NCBI RefSeq assembly: GCF_900143085.1
Contig: NZ_FRCZ01000002.1
Span: 62,001-126,000, forward strand
Reading direction: 5' to 3'
Source: Gracilibacillus kekensis
Lineage (GTDB): Bacteria > Bacillota > Bacilli > Bacillales > Amphibacillaceae
DNA: 64,000 nucleotides
The translations under genes were made by a program, and so were the position numbers. The notes beneath the pieces are model-generated. The model was not told where the DNA came from, made no database searches, and saw only the letters and a list, made by a program, of their open reading frames with translations. This document shows positions 40,286 to 49,711 of the stretch, one piece after another; within the stretch, counting starts at the first letter, position 1, and each line of letters opens with the position of its first letter.

Positions 40286-41731
40286 ATGAACACAGGTCAT
40301 AAAGGAAATATAAAAACACTAGGATTCACTACTTTAGCTTTCTTTATCACATTTGTCGTCTGGTTTAATATGGCGCCATTTATGACAACGTTAAAAAAAC
40401 AATTTAGTCTAACAAATGATGAAATTGCATTACTGGCAGTGGCAAACGTCACGCTTACCATTCCAGCACGGATCTTAATAGGTATGCTCGTTGATCGGTT
40501 TGGACCGAGAAGAGTATTTTCAAGCTTATTAATGATATTAAGTATTCCGTGTTTCACGTTTGCTTTATCCAATACCTTTACTCAATTAATGGTTTCCAGA
40601 ATATTCTTAGCATTAATTGGTGCCGGATTTGTTATCGGTATTCGTTTAGTATCAGAATGGTTTACTGAGAAAAATGTTGGATTTGCTGAAGGCATTTATG
40701 GTGGGTGGGGCAATTTTGGATCTGCAGCTGCGGCAATGACACTACCAGCTTTGGCAATTCTCTTCGGAGGTGAAGATGGATGGCGTTATGCTATTGGTCT
40801 AACGGGATTAATCAGCTTAATTTATGGAATTCTTTTTCTCCGATTAGTGAAAGACACACCAGATGGAGTGTCCTTTAAAAAACCAAAGAAAAGTGGTGCA
40901 TTAGAAGTTACTAGCTATCGCGATTTAATTGGCTTAATGTTAATGAGCATTCCACTTTTCGGTATTTTAATTTTTCAAAGTTTTCGTTTATGGGATTTAG
41001 ATTTTATAACTTTTCAAATTATGCTAATTATAATTCTATCGCTTGTCGTATTGTTTTTCTATAATTTATCAAAGATATGGAATGTTAATAAAGAGCATTT
41101 GAAAAAAGGAGTACCAGAAAATGAAAAATACTCGTTTAAACAAGTAGCTATTCTTAATTTCGCTTATTTCTGCACTTTTGGTTCAGAATTAGCAGTAGTC
41201 TCAATGTTACCTCAATTTTTTGAAGAAACCTTTGCACTTGGAGTGGCTCAAGCTGGAATCATTGCAGGAAGTTTTGCCTTTATGAACCTAATGTCTCGGC
41301 CAAGCGGGGGTTGGTTCAGTGACAAATTTGGTCGTAAAAAAACTTTAATGATATTTTTAGCAGGTCTTGCGGTTGGATATATAGCTATGGCATTAATTGG
41401 TTCCAGTTGGCCGATTTGGTTTGCCGTTTTAGTAACCATTGGTTGTTCCTTCTTTGTTCAAGCAGGTGAAGGTGCCGTCTATGCAATGGTTCCTACGATT
41501 AAAAAGCCTGTTACAGGACAAATTTCTGGTATGGTTGGAGCCTATGGAAATATCGGAGCAGTTGTGTTCTTAACGATTTTTACAATGGTAAACCCATCCG
41601 TCTTCTTTATCATAATCGGATTAACAGCGATAGTCTGTTTCTTTTGTATCTTCTTCCTAGATGAGCCACAAAGAGCGACTGCAAAAGAGAAAATAAAAAA
41701 AGCACAAACGAAAGATGCAGTATCATATTAA
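40286..41731 (+). CDS. narK: Nitrate/nitrite transporter, NarK/NasA type
   Basis: The 481-residue major facilitator protein has twelve predicted membrane spans. The nitrate signature GGWGNFGSAAAAM follows the fifth span, and a second glycine-rich motif (VGAYGNIGAV) lies in the C-terminal half. The conserved arginine region is near RLVSEWF. GGAGG lies eight bases before ATG 40286; an in-frame ATG at 40271 precedes that site. Placement after nasBC and the TnrA-like box point to nitrate import for assimilation. Confidence 0.93.
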   Translation: MNTGHKGNIKTLGFTTLAFFITFVVWFNMAPFMTTLKKQFSLTNDEIALLAVANVTLTIPARILIGMLVDRFGPRRVFSSLLMILSIPCFTFALSNTFTQLMVSRIFLALIGAGFVIGIRLVSEWFTEKNVGFAEGIYGGWGNFGSAAAAMTLPALAILFGGEDGWRYAIGLTGLISLIYGILFLRLVKDTPDGVSFKKPKKSGALEVTSYRDLIGLMLMSIPLFGILIFQSFRLWDLDFITFQIMLIIILSLVVLFFYNLSKIWNVNKEHLKKGVPENEKYSFKQVAILNFAYFCTFGSELAVVSMLPQFFEETFALGVAQAGIIAGSFAFMNLMSRPSGGWFSDKFGRKKTLMIFLAGLAVGYIAMALIGSSWPIWFAVLVTIGCSFFVQAGEGAVYAMVPTIKKPVTGQISGMVGAYGNIGAVVFLTIFTMVNPSVFFIIIGLTAIVCFFCIFFLDEPQRATAKEKIKKAQTKDAVSY

Positions 41732-41849
41732 TATTGAAAACGGATGGGATAGAATACTTATCTTCACGTAAAACCAATATAATATAGCGTAACTTAAGGA
41801 TACTGCGCAGTAACTGACTTAGTAATTCTAACAAGTTATTAGTGCTTAG

Positions 41850-41932
41850 AAACCCGCTTATAGTTTGCCCACTTTCACTCCTGTGGTGGGTAGCTTAAGC
41901 GGATAATTATCAGTTAGAACCTTTCAAAATAA
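41850..41932 (+). mobile_element. Remnant of the MITE-like element
   Basis: Fragments of arm and end sequence are joined here: GCCCACTTTCACTCCTGTGG with flanking CGCTT and AGCGG, and CCTTTCAAAAT resembling an inner terminal repeat. The hairpin core is deleted. It lies between narK and the STAS gene and may serve as a terminator for either. Confidence 0.6.
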
Positions 41933-41947
41933 TCTATAAACTAATTG

Positions 41948-42262
41948 CTATTTAACGATAACCTCTTTTCCAATGATTTCTGGTATTTGTACTAATTCAA
42001 AAACCTCTAAAATATCTTCTTTCACATTCAAGATTTTCACTTTTTGATTTTCTTCCTTTAATTGTGTGACAACTCGTATTAATAAACCCATACCGGACGA
42101 ATCAATGAAATCAACCTTTTGAAAATTTAAATGAACTTTGGATTGATTCCTTAATTCAGGTATCAATATTTCATTTACAAGTTCAGTAGATTCTATATCA
42201 AAATCTCCATTTAATGATACGGTACAGTGATTAGCTGCTTTTTCTAGTTGATATTCTAACAT
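41948..42262 (-). CDS. STAS-domain anti-sigma-factor antagonist-like protein
   Basis: The 104-residue single STAS domain has the phosphorylatable serine in FIDSSGMGLLIRV, as in SpoIIAA and RsbV. Such proteins bind anti-sigma kinases when unphosphorylated. No kinase or sigma gene is adjacent. It follows the DUF342 gene by 12 bases and is probably in the transcript controlled by the c-di-GMP riboswitch. Confidence 0.9.
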   Translation of the reverse strand: MLEYQLEKAANHCTVSLNGDFDIESTELVNEILIPELRNQSKVHLNFQKVDFIDSSGMGLLIRVVTQLKEENQKVKILNVKEDILEVFELVQIPEIIGKEVIVK

Positions 42263-42274
42263 AACTGAACCTCC

Positions 42275-44335
42275 CTACTCGAAAATTATCTGTCCATTTT
42301 CATCTAATTTCGCTTTTATAAACTTTTCCTCTTGAAATAACTGTCTAACAGCATCCCCAATGCGAAGAATTGTACCTTCATACGCTCGCATTATTATAAT
42401 AGATCTGTCAGAGGCAGTGGATATAAGCGTTTTCGTACCACTTATTGCTCCGGCTTCATTTACCTTAACTCCTAATCTACCGTATACTTCGCCACCTCTT
42501 AAAATACCGTCGACTTTCAACTGGCCACCAGAATGTACTTTAGTATTAATACAGCCCTTCCCAATTATATTGACATTCCCACTTGAATAGATCTTACTAT
42601 TTGTTGTATCAGATATAGTGATGTAAGAATTAGGTTCCACATCTGATTCGGTTGTATTCGCTAATTCTAGCATCAAATCTTTTAGTATTGCTAACTTTTC
42701 AATGGTTATTGTTTCATTCGATAACGTAAGAAACATCGTTTTCAGGTCATGACCTACTTTTTTCCATTCGGGTTCTTCAATGTAAGCGTCTGCTTTTTCT
42801 ACAATATCAACATATTTACTTGCAGTGTTTTTAAAATCTTTGAATTTTTTTTCAGATAATAAAATGATTAATGGTTGTAAACCTTTCATTTTTAGCTCTT
42901 GAGAATTATATGCCTTGGAACTTGTAAGTTGTTCAATAATAACAAGCATCTTTTCTAATTGTTTCTCTAATATCGCTAATAGATGTCCTAACTCAATAAC
43001 AAGCAAATGATGCTTTCCAGCTGTCAAACTAGAGTTAGTGACATTTCCTTTTGCGGTTAAAGACTTGGAGGCAGTAATGTTCGATTCACTAATTGACCGA
43101 TGAATATATATATCACCACCGGCTTCAACAATCATGTTTTCTTCTACTTCTCCCAAAATTTCAATATCTCCACTAAAACGGATATTACCAGACTCAATAT
43201 TGACATTACCATCATGAACCAGTTTCGACATAATCATGGCTTTCACAGTCCGACCTCTTTGCTCAATTACAGGTCTTCCAGATTCTGTTGCAATAATTTT
43301 ATCTTCTATTAAATCTACACCTTTTCCTGAAACCAGTCTTAATTCATGAGTCTTTTTTGTCGGTATCTCTTCATCCAAAACAGAACGACCTGGTAAACCA
43401 GGGATCGGCGGGTGTAGAATTGCCATAATCGTACCAACTTCTACATTTGGAATAATATTGGCGTCTTTAAAATTAATATTTCCCTTTTCATCTTCAACAA
43501 GTCCATTCTCAGCGTTAATATCTACCCTTACTTCTAATTCACCGTCTAATCCATGTTTTGCCTCTTTACCCTGGGCAATTACGAAGCGACCTTCTTCTTC
43601 TGTTTCAATAGCATGTTCAATCGCCATTTCATTTAAACCAAAAGTAATATTCTGGTTTTCAAGTTCTTTTATTATATCCTGTCTGGATAATGTATTAATA
43701 ATTTCAGTTTGTGACTTTAATACAATTTTAATATGTTCGCTAGGGGGAGTATCCTGTAATGTATAGGAAACTTTTTCTCCTGGGTACACATCTAATATCG
43801 CTTCTAATCCACTTTTAATAATTGATATTTTCCACGACATTGACTTTTCTGTAAATTGCTCGTAATCAATCTTATATTCGTCATCTTCACTTAGTAGTAT
43901 TGCTTTTTTATTGATTAATTGTCCGTTTTTATATAACCAAACCTTCTCACTAATTGAAGCGGTTGCATATTTATTATTAGCACTTTTTATAAAAAGCTGA
44001 TTATTAGTAATCCAGGCTGTACCTTCTTTTTCATCTTCTGGTGAAGGTTCTTTTAATGCTTCGATTTCAATACTCTCTAGTTCTGATGTTTCATTAATCG
44101 CATTCTCTACTAGTTTATCTAAATCTGCTATCTCTTGAGTACCTTTATCATTAGTGTTTTGTTGTTCAGATTTCGATAATTTAACGATCGCTTCTTTCTT
44201 ACCTATACCCATAAAGCCATCTGTATCATATTGGAGGATTTCAATATCGACTTCCTGCTTCGATATTTGCATTAATTTAAGTCCTTTATCAATTGCTTCT
44301 TCTACTGATTTACCTTTTGAAATAAACTGATTCAT
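42275..44335 (-). CDS. FapA/DUF342 polymer-like protein with Jag-N domain
   Basis: The 686-residue cytosolic protein begins with a Jag-N domain (SVEEAIDKGLKLMQISKQE; GFMGIGKKEAIVKL), as in KhpB. A central and C-terminal DUF342/FapA region rich in beta-helix-like repeats follows (NVNIESGNIRFSGDIEILG; VHSGGQLKVDGILRGGEVYG). A helical insert lies near residues 455-560. DUF342 proteins are linked to surface structures and polymer assembly, but no reaction is established. AAAAGGAGGG precedes ATG 44335. The leader of about 300 bases carries a c-di-GMP-I riboswitch and terminator. Confidence 0.85.
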   Translation of the reverse strand: MNQFISKGKSVEEAIDKGLKLMQISKQEVDIEILQYDTDGFMGIGKKEAIVKLSKSEQQNTNDKGTQEIADLDKLVENAINETSELESIEIEALKEPSPEDEKEGTAWITNNQLFIKSANNKYATASISEKVWLYKNGQLINKKAILLSEDDEYKIDYEQFTEKSMSWKISIIKSGLEAILDVYPGEKVSYTLQDTPPSEHIKIVLKSQTEIINTLSRQDIIKELENQNITFGLNEMAIEHAIETEEEGRFVIAQGKEAKHGLDGELEVRVDINAENGLVEDEKGNINFKDANIIPNVEVGTIMAILHPPIPGLPGRSVLDEEIPTKKTHELRLVSGKGVDLIEDKIIATESGRPVIEQRGRTVKAMIMSKLVHDGNVNIESGNIRFSGDIEILGEVEENMIVEAGGDIYIHRSISESNITASKSLTAKGNVTNSSLTAGKHHLLVIELGHLLAILEKQLEKMLVIIEQLTSSKAYNSQELKMKGLQPLIILLSEKKFKDFKNTASKYVDIVEKADAYIEEPEWKKVGHDLKTMFLTLSNETITIEKLAILKDLMLELANTTESDVEPNSYITISDTTNSKIYSSGNVNIIGKGCINTKVHSGGQLKVDGILRGGEVYGRLGVKVNEAGAISGTKTLISTASDRSIIIMRAYEGTILRIGDAVRQLFQEEKFIKAKLDENGQIIFE

Positions 44336-44454
44336 GTTTATCCCTCCTTTTCAGAAGCAAACTTACTAGCTACCGGAATTCTTTGGATTTCAATTACTAA
44401 ATAAGCTTTCATACACCTATTACCCAACTTTTTAATGAAATAGGCATTTTTGAT

Positions 44455-44482
44455 AAAAAAAAGTCCACCATTGAAGGTGGAC
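44455..44482 (-). terminator. Riboswitch expression-platform terminator
   Basis: On the minus strand GTCCACC and GGTGGAC pair around a six-base loop and are followed by TTTTTTT. It lies between the c-di-GMP aptamer and the DUF342 gene. A competing stem AAAGAG/CTCTTT (44486-44516) may switch it. Confidence 0.88.
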
Positions 44483-44519
44483 ACAAAGAGTAACTACTTT
44501 CTTTAGCAGGCTCTTTTGG

Positions 44520-44612
44520 TATTCCTTATCCTTCGGCAACCCGGCTATCCTAGTTAATTGACCTTAGATCCATAGGCTTTGCGTCCTTACTTTTCAATAA
44601 GTTTGCCATTTT
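44520..44612 (-). promoter_or_regulatory. Cyclic di-GMP-I (GEMM-I) riboswitch aptamer
   Basis: Read on the minus strand, the conserved core is present in order. GGCAAAC lies at 44601-44607. GGACGCAAAGCC follows, with the tetraloop GAAA-like hairpin before it. Then come an AGG-rich helix and GGGTTGCCGAAGG. This matches the GEMM-I consensus, including the GCAAA and ACGCAAAGCC segments that contact c-di-GMP. A promoter precedes it and a terminator follows, so premature termination is the likely mode. Whether ligand turns it on or off cannot be told by eye. Confidence 0.9.
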
Positions 44613-44644
44613 CGTTAATAGTAAAAAAGTCATGTTATGATTTC

Positions 44645-44673
44645 ATTTTAAAAGAGATTTCTCTTTTCGTCAA
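44645..44673 (-). promoter_or_regulatory. Promoter of the riboswitch transcript
   Basis: On the minus strand TTGACG (44668-44673), a 17-base spacer, and TAAAAT (44645-44650) give a good SigA promoter. Transcription would start near 44637, about 30 bases before the aptamer. The stretch 44674-44868 holds nothing else I can identify. Confidence 0.8.
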
Positions 44674-44868
44674 TACACTTGTATGCGCTATTAATAAGCG
44701 AACTATTCACTTAATTAGAAAGTGTTAAACCAGGTACTATTGTCCTACGCAATAATCAAAAAAAGAAATAATTTTATATTGAGCCTTACTTTCCTAAGAT
44801 CCAAGAAAAACCGGAAGTTCCATTCCACCCGTTAATATCTCGGATTATATGCTTCTCTAATAAAAAAA

Positions 44869-44905
44869 CCAAAAGATTTCGAAATTTCATTCGAAAATCT
44901 TTTGG
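44869..44905 (-). terminator. Terminator of the 75-residue gene
   Basis: CCAAAAGATTTTCGAA and TTCGAAATCTTTTGG pair with one bulge, and TTTTTTT follows on the minus strand. It lies about 70 bases past the stop. Confidence 0.88.
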
Positions 44906-44972
44906 ATTTTTCACATGATAAAAATATTTTCTCTGAGCTCTTTTGCTATATGAAATTATCTATACATTTAAA

Positions 44973-45200
44973 TTAAATCTTGATGCCTGGTTCTGCAATC
45001 GTCTGCCACCATATGATCAAACTAATAATAATAGCAATAAATACAATTAAACTTTTCACCGCATATGGTAGACGATTTGGAATAAACTTCAGAGCTAATC
45101 CCATAACGAGACCTGCTATAAACATATAAATAACTGCATATATCAACATTCCCAAAAAGTTATCGACAGGTGTTGCCATTGATTGTTGTATCAAGTCCAT
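44973..45200 (-). CDS. Small two-helix membrane protein
   Basis: The 75-residue protein has two predicted spans (about residues 15-42 and 48-66). I do not recognise a family. GGTGGAAATATGGAC shows a plausible ribosome site (GAGGTGG) before ATG 45200. It appears monocistronic, with its own terminator. It is divergent from the ugp-type operon. Confidence 0.6.
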   Translation of the reverse strand: MDLIQQSMATPVDNFLGMLIYAVIYMFIAGLVMGLALKFIPNRLPYAVKSLIVFIAIIISLIIWWQTIAEPGIKI

Positions 45201-45340
45201 ATTTCCACCTCATTATCATACAAAATCATCAAATTCTTTTCTTCACAAATACTATCATACAAATAATTTTATTATTATGAAAGTACTTTTTTCATTTTTA
45301 TTCGATATTGTTAAAGATTGTAAAGTATTGTATAGATTTT

Positions 45341-45383
45341 TTAACACCAGATTTAAACTGCTTTCATACTTCTTTTTTATAAT
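45341..45383 (+). promoter_or_regulatory. Pho box and -10 of the ugp-type operon
   Basis: Hexamers TTAACA (45341), TTTAAA (45352), TTCATA (45363) and TTTTTA (45374) repeat every 11 bp with 5-base spacers. They run directly into TATAAT (45378-45383). This is the layout of PhoP-activated promoters in bacilli. No -35 box is present, as expected for activator dependence. Further weaker copies lie upstream (TTAAAG, TAAAGT). Confidence 0.8.
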
Positions 45384-45425
45384 CAGCAATAAGGTACAAG
45401 CATTTGAGTTAAAGGAGATATACAT

Positions 45426-46556
45426 ATGTATTCAGTCGAACTAATCAATGTAGACAAAACGTATGACAACAAGCAGCTTGTTGTCAAAGATGTAAACATT
45501 ACGATCCAATCTGGAGAGTTTTTTGTGCTTGTCGGGCCTTCAGGCTGTGGCAAAAGTACGCTGTTACGAATGATTGCTGGATTGGAGGGAATTTCTGCTG
45601 GCACGCTTCGAATCGATGGAAAAAAAGCGAATCATTTACCACCAAGCAAAAGAGAACTATCGATGGTTTTTCAAAATTATGCTTTATATCCTCATATGAC
45701 GGTTGAAGATAATATTACATTTGGATTAGATGTAAAGAAAATTCGTAAGAAAGAACAGAGAAAAAAATGTAATGATATAGCTGAAATGTTAGGATTAACA
45801 GAATATTTGAAACGAAAACCCCGTCATCTATCAGGTGGGCAAAGACAACGGGTAGCTCTGGCGCGTGCTATTATTACCAATTCACCTATCTGCTTAATGG
45901 ATGAGCCTTTATCAAACCTAGACGCCAAATTGCGTGCACACATGCGTGCTGAAATAAGAGAATTACAACGTAAACTAGGAATCACCCTAATTTATGTTAC
46001 CCATGATCAAGTGGAAGCAATGACAATGGGTGATCGCATTATGGTATTAAACGAGGGTGAAATTCAGCAAGTTGGAAAACCGATTGATGTCTATAATTCA
46101 CCTGCAAATCCTTTTGTAGCTAAATTTATAGGATCCCCTCCTATGAATCTTACAACAGGACTTGTAAATCGGGAGAAACATCATATCACTCTGCAAGACC
46201 AATTATCAATTCCAATCGATCCAATGGTCTTAAACAATATTGAGAATAATAAGGTAATCGTTGGAATACGACCAGAAAATATCGAAATTAGCTCTGCTAA
46301 CAGTCAAGCTAATCTTTCATTTGAAGTAAAGATAGATCATTTAGAAATATTGGGTACAGAAACGTTGATAAAGTTTAAATGGAATAACTCGGATTGGTAT
46401 GCAAAGTGGCACGGTCAATGGAATATCGACGTTGGTCAAAGCCTTCAACTGCAATTGGATAAGGATTCACTATGTATCTACGATGAACATACAGAAAAAC
46501 TAATAGTTAAGCCTAGCAATATTCAAAAACAGAATGTCCGTGAGGGGATTATATGA
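45426..46556 (+). CDS. ugpC: ABC importer ATPase, UgpC/MsmX type
   Basis: The 376-residue ATPase has Walker A GPSGCGKST, the Q-loop in MVFQNYALYPHM, signature LSGGQRQR, Walker B CLMDEPLSNLD and H-loop YVTHDQVEAM. C-terminal TOBE/MalK-like domains follow. These ATPases energise sugar or glycerol-phosphate importers. It overlaps the first permease gene (ATGA). The Pho box ahead favours sn-glycerol 3-phosphate or a related phosphodiester as substrate. Its own ribosome site is AAAGGAG. Confidence 0.9.
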   Translation: MYSVELINVDKTYDNKQLVVKDVNITIQSGEFFVLVGPSGCGKSTLLRMIAGLEGISAGTLRIDGKKANHLPPSKRELSMVFQNYALYPHMTVEDNITFGLDVKKIRKKEQRKKCNDIAEMLGLTEYLKRKPRHLSGGQRQRVALARAIITNSPICLMDEPLSNLDAKLRAHMRAEIRELQRKLGITLIYVTHDQVEAMTMGDRIMVLNEGEIQQVGKPIDVYNSPANPFVAKFIGSPPMNLTTGLVNREKHHITLQDQLSIPIDPMVLNNIENNKVIVGIRPENIEISSANSQANLSFEVKIDHLEILGTETLIKFKWNNSDWYAKWHGQWNIDVGQSLQLQLDKDSLCIYDEHTEKLIVKPSNIQKQNVREGII

Positions 46557-47479
46557 AGAACGCAACAGCATTTCAAGAAAAAACGCTAACTCAGATCGAT
46601 ACAAAATGGCGTTTTGTCCATTGGCGTTCAGCTATTCTTTACCTTTTACCTTCTATGATCCTATTTAGTGTATTTCTGTTTTATCCATTAGGAAAAACAC
46701 TATATTTAAGTTTCTTTCTAACCGATCAACAAGGGGTCGCAAATGTTTTTGTAGGGTGGGAAAATTACCAGTATATATTACAAGCGGAAAGTTTTCATAA
46801 AAGTATTAAAGCAACTTTATTATTTGTGCTATATACGGTTCCAACCGGAATTTTAATTTCCTTATTTTTAGCATTACTTGCGAATGAAAAACTAAAAGGT
46901 GTTGGTTTCTTTCGAACAATTTATTCCTCAACCATGGGTGTCTCCGTAGCAGCCTCTGCTGTCGTCTGGTTGTTTATCTTTCATCCTAGTATGGGGATCT
47001 TAAATCAACTAATAGCATCGGTTGGCGGTACTTCTATTGATTGGTTATTACATCCAGATTGGGCGCTCGTTTCCGTTGCTGTGACCACAATTTGGATGAA
47101 TATTGGATTTTCTTTTTTAATTATTTTAGGCGGACTACAAAATGTTGATGAACATCTATACGAAAGTGCCAAAATATCTGGTGCAGGTTACTTTTATCAA
47201 TTAAGACGTATTACGATTCCGATGTTATCCCCTACTCTGTTTTTTGTCGTAACAGTATCATTGATTAATGCGTTTCAAACTTTTGGTCAAGTAGATATTT
47301 TGACACAAGGTGGACCATCTGAATCCACGAATCTCATTGTATATTCTATTTATCGTGAAGCTTTTGTGAATTATCAGTTTGGTACTGCTAGTGCACAATC
47401 GATCTTTCTATTTCTATGCATTTTAATTGTAACGATTTTGCAATTTAAATTTGGCGAAAGGAAGGTGCACTATCAATGA
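46553..47479 (+). CDS. ugpA: ABC importer permease, UgpA type
   Basis: The 308-residue inner permease has six spans and the EAA loop (EHLYESAKISGAG) that docks the ATPase. An N-terminal cytosolic stretch of about 25 residues precedes the first span. It overlaps ugpC upstream and ugpE downstream by four bases each. The pair of permeases with an MsmX-like ATPase and a lipoprotein is the standard carbohydrate-uptake CUT1 arrangement. Confidence 0.9.
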   Translation: MKNATAFQEKTLTQIDTKWRFVHWRSAILYLLPSMILFSVFLFYPLGKTLYLSFFLTDQQGVANVFVGWENYQYILQAESFHKSIKATLLFVLYTVPTGILISLFLALLANEKLKGVGFFRTIYSSTMGVSVAASAVVWLFIFHPSMGILNQLIASVGGTSIDWLLHPDWALVSVAVTTIWMNIGFSFLIILGGLQNVDEHLYESAKISGAGYFYQLRRITIPMLSPTLFFVVTVSLINAFQTFGQVDILTQGGPSESTNLIVYSIYREAFVNYQFGTASAQSIFLFLCILIVTILQFKFGERKVHYQ

Positions 47480-48288
47480 GAGTATTTCGACCGATTATTA
47501 CCTATGTATTATTAATCATCACAGCGATTATTGTCTTTTTTCCGCTTGTATATGCCTTTTTTATTAGTTTTATGAGTGGCTCAGAACTTTTGCAAGGTAA
47601 ATTTATTCCAGAATCCTTCCACTTGGATAATTATAAAAAAGCATTTGAACGGTTACCATTAGCACATTATTTATGGAATAGTTTCTTTATTTCAACAGTC
47701 GTCATGCTCGGACAATTGCTGGTAAGTGCACTTGCTGCATTCGCGTTTGTCTTTATTCCTTTTAAAGGACGGAATATAGTTTTCTTTATCTTTATTTCAA
47801 CGATGATGATTCCTTGGGAAGCTACCATGATACCGAATTTTATTACGATCCAACAATTGGACTGGATTAACAGTTATCAAGGCCTAACAATACCCTTTTT
47901 TGCGATTGCATTTGGAACATTTCTACTGCGACAACATTTTCTAACGATTCCTAAAGAATTAAAAGAAGCTAGTGATATTGCTGGGCTTCGCTCATTTAAG
48001 TTCTTCTGGAAAGTGGTGATTCCATATAGTAGAACTTCTTTTGTTACATTAGGAGCTTATGGATTTCTGACGACATGGAATATGTACCTGTGGCCTTTAC
48101 TTGTGACAAATAATGATGATGTTCGTCCAGTACAAATTGGTTTAAAACAATTACAAACCCAAGAGATGGCTACAGATTGGGGGGTGGTAATGGCCGGCGT
48201 TATTATTGTAATCATTCCAACATTAATACTGTTGTTTTTAGGACAAAAACAACTCCAAAAAGGGCTCGCTCAAGGTGCTTTAAAATAA
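47476..48288 (+). CDS. ugpE: ABC importer permease, UgpE type
   Basis: The 270-residue second permease has six spans and the EAA loop KELKEASDIAGL. It begins inside the ugpA stop. FHLDNYKKAFERLPLAHYLWNS is the usual loop after the first span in CUT1 permeases (cited in part here as NYKKAFE). It precedes the binding protein by 17 bases. Confidence 0.9.
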   Translation: MRVFRPIITYVLLIITAIIVFFPLVYAFFISFMSGSELLQGKFIPESFHLDNYKKAFERLPLAHYLWNSFFISTVVMLGQLLVSALAAFAFVFIPFKGRNIVFFIFISTMMIPWEATMIPNFITIQQLDWINSYQGLTIPFFAIAFGTFLLRQHFLTIPKELKEASDIAGLRSFKFFWKVVIPYSRTSFVTLGAYGFLTTWNMYLWPLLVTNNDDVRPVQIGLKQLQTQEMATDWGVVMAGVIIVIIPTLILLFLGQKQLQKGLAQGALK

Positions 48289-48305
48289 CAAGGGGGAAAT
48301 AAAAG

Positions 48306-49709
48306 ATGAAAAAGTTTTTATTAATATTATTAACAATCTGCTTTGCAATGCTGATCACTGCATGTTCAAATGATGCGGATGGTCAAGAAGTAGATGAGGA
48401 ATCAAACGAGTCAGAAGAAACGAACGAAACTACGGAAACAGAAGAAGAAACAACTGAAGAAGCATCAGACGAAAAAGTAGAAGCTGTATTCTGGCATGCT
48501 ATGTCAGGTGGCGGACAAGAATCGATAGAAGCAATTGTAGACAATTTTAATCAATCACAGAACGATTACACAATTATTCCAGAATTCCAAGGTTCTTATG
48601 AAGAAGCGTTGACAAAATATCGTAGTGTTGGTGGCACAGAGGACGCTCCTGCCATTATTCAAACGTTTGAAGTTGGAACAAAATATATGATTGATAGTGG
48701 TTTTATTGAACCAGTTCAATCATTTATCGATGAAGAAGGCTATGATGTCTCACAACTCGAAGAAAATATCCTTAATTATTATACAGTGGATGACCAGTTA
48801 TATTCGATGCCTTTTAACTCTTCCACTCCTGTCATGTTATATAATAAAGACGCTTTTAAAGAAGCCGGACTTGACCCTGAAAATCCACCACAAACATTTA
48901 CTGAAATTAAAGAAGCAGCTGAAAAGCTTACGGTTAAAGATGGTGACAATACAGAACGTTACGGTTTCTCGCTTTTAAATTACGGATGGTTTATTGAAGA
49001 ATTGATCGCGACACAAGGCGGCCATTTTGTTAACAATGATAATGGTCGATCTGAAGCGGCAACAGAAGCTGTATTTAATGGTGAAGAAGGCTTGCGCATA
49101 TTCGAATTAATGGATGAAATGAATAAAGCTGGTACATACGGAAATTTCGGCTCTAACTGGGACGATATTCGTGCAGCATTCCAAACAGAAAACACGGCGA
49201 TGTATTTAGACTCCTCTGCTGGTGTAGCTAGTACGATTGAAAATGCACCATTCGAAGTTGGCGTTGCTTATATTCCTTATTCAGAAGAAGCAGAAAGAAA
49301 TGGTGTGATCATCGGTGGTGCTTCACTTTGGATGTCTAATGGTATTGATCCAGAAAAACAACAAGCAGCATGGGAGTTTATGAAATTCTTACAATCAGCT
49401 GAAAGCCAAGCGAAATGGCATATTGATACAGGATACTTTGCAATTAACCCATCTGCATATGAAGAAGATATTGTAAAAGAAAGATGGAAGGAATTTCCTC
49501 AATTAAAAGTAACAGTCGATCAATTACAAGAAACTAAGCCTTCCTATGCGACACAAGGTGCTTTGATTTCTGTTTTCCCTGAAGCAAGACAGCAAGTCGT
49601 TACAGCAATGGAAAATGTTTTACAAGGAACAGATCCTAAAGAAGCGTTGGATAAAGCAGCTGAGGAAACAAATCGAGTCATCGAGCAAGCAAATCGGGCA
49701 AATCAATAA
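48306..49709 (+). CDS. ugpB: Extracellular solute-binding lipoprotein, UgpB type
   Basis: The 467-residue lipoprotein has a signal peptide and lipobox LITAC (cysteine near residue 20). A very acidic linker (residues 25-58, Glu/Asp/Thr-rich) follows, then a family 1 binding fold (EAVFWHAMSGGGQESI). HAMSGG resembles the start of UgpB for glycerol 3-phosphate. The acidic linker fits a salt-tolerant exterior. It is the last gene of the operon; RBS AAGGGGG. Confidence 0.88.
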   Translation: MKKFLLILLTICFAMLITACSNDADGQEVDEESNESEETNETTETEEETTEEASDEKVEAVFWHAMSGGGQESIEAIVDNFNQSQNDYTIIPEFQGSYEEALTKYRSVGGTEDAPAIIQTFEVGTKYMIDSGFIEPVQSFIDEEGYDVSQLEENILNYYTVDDQLYSMPFNSSTPVMLYNKDAFKEAGLDPENPPQTFTEIKEAAEKLTVKDGDNTERYGFSLLNYGWFIEELIATQGGHFVNNDNGRSEAATEAVFNGEEGLRIFELMDEMNKAGTYGNFGSNWDDIRAAFQTENTAMYLDSSAGVASTIENAPFEVGVAYIPYSEEAERNGVIIGGASLWMSNGIDPEKQQAAWEFMKFLQSAESQAKWHIDTGYFAINPSAYEEDIVKERWKEFPQLKVTVDQLQETKPSYATQGALISVFPEARQQVVTAMENVLQGTDPKEALDKAAEETNRVIEQANRANQ

Positions 49710-49711
49710 GA

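Noticed and set aside
44486-44516. Possible second riboswitch or T-box near the c-di-GMP aptamer
   Set aside because: Only a short AAAGAG/CTCTTT stem is present; it is better explained as part of the expression platform.
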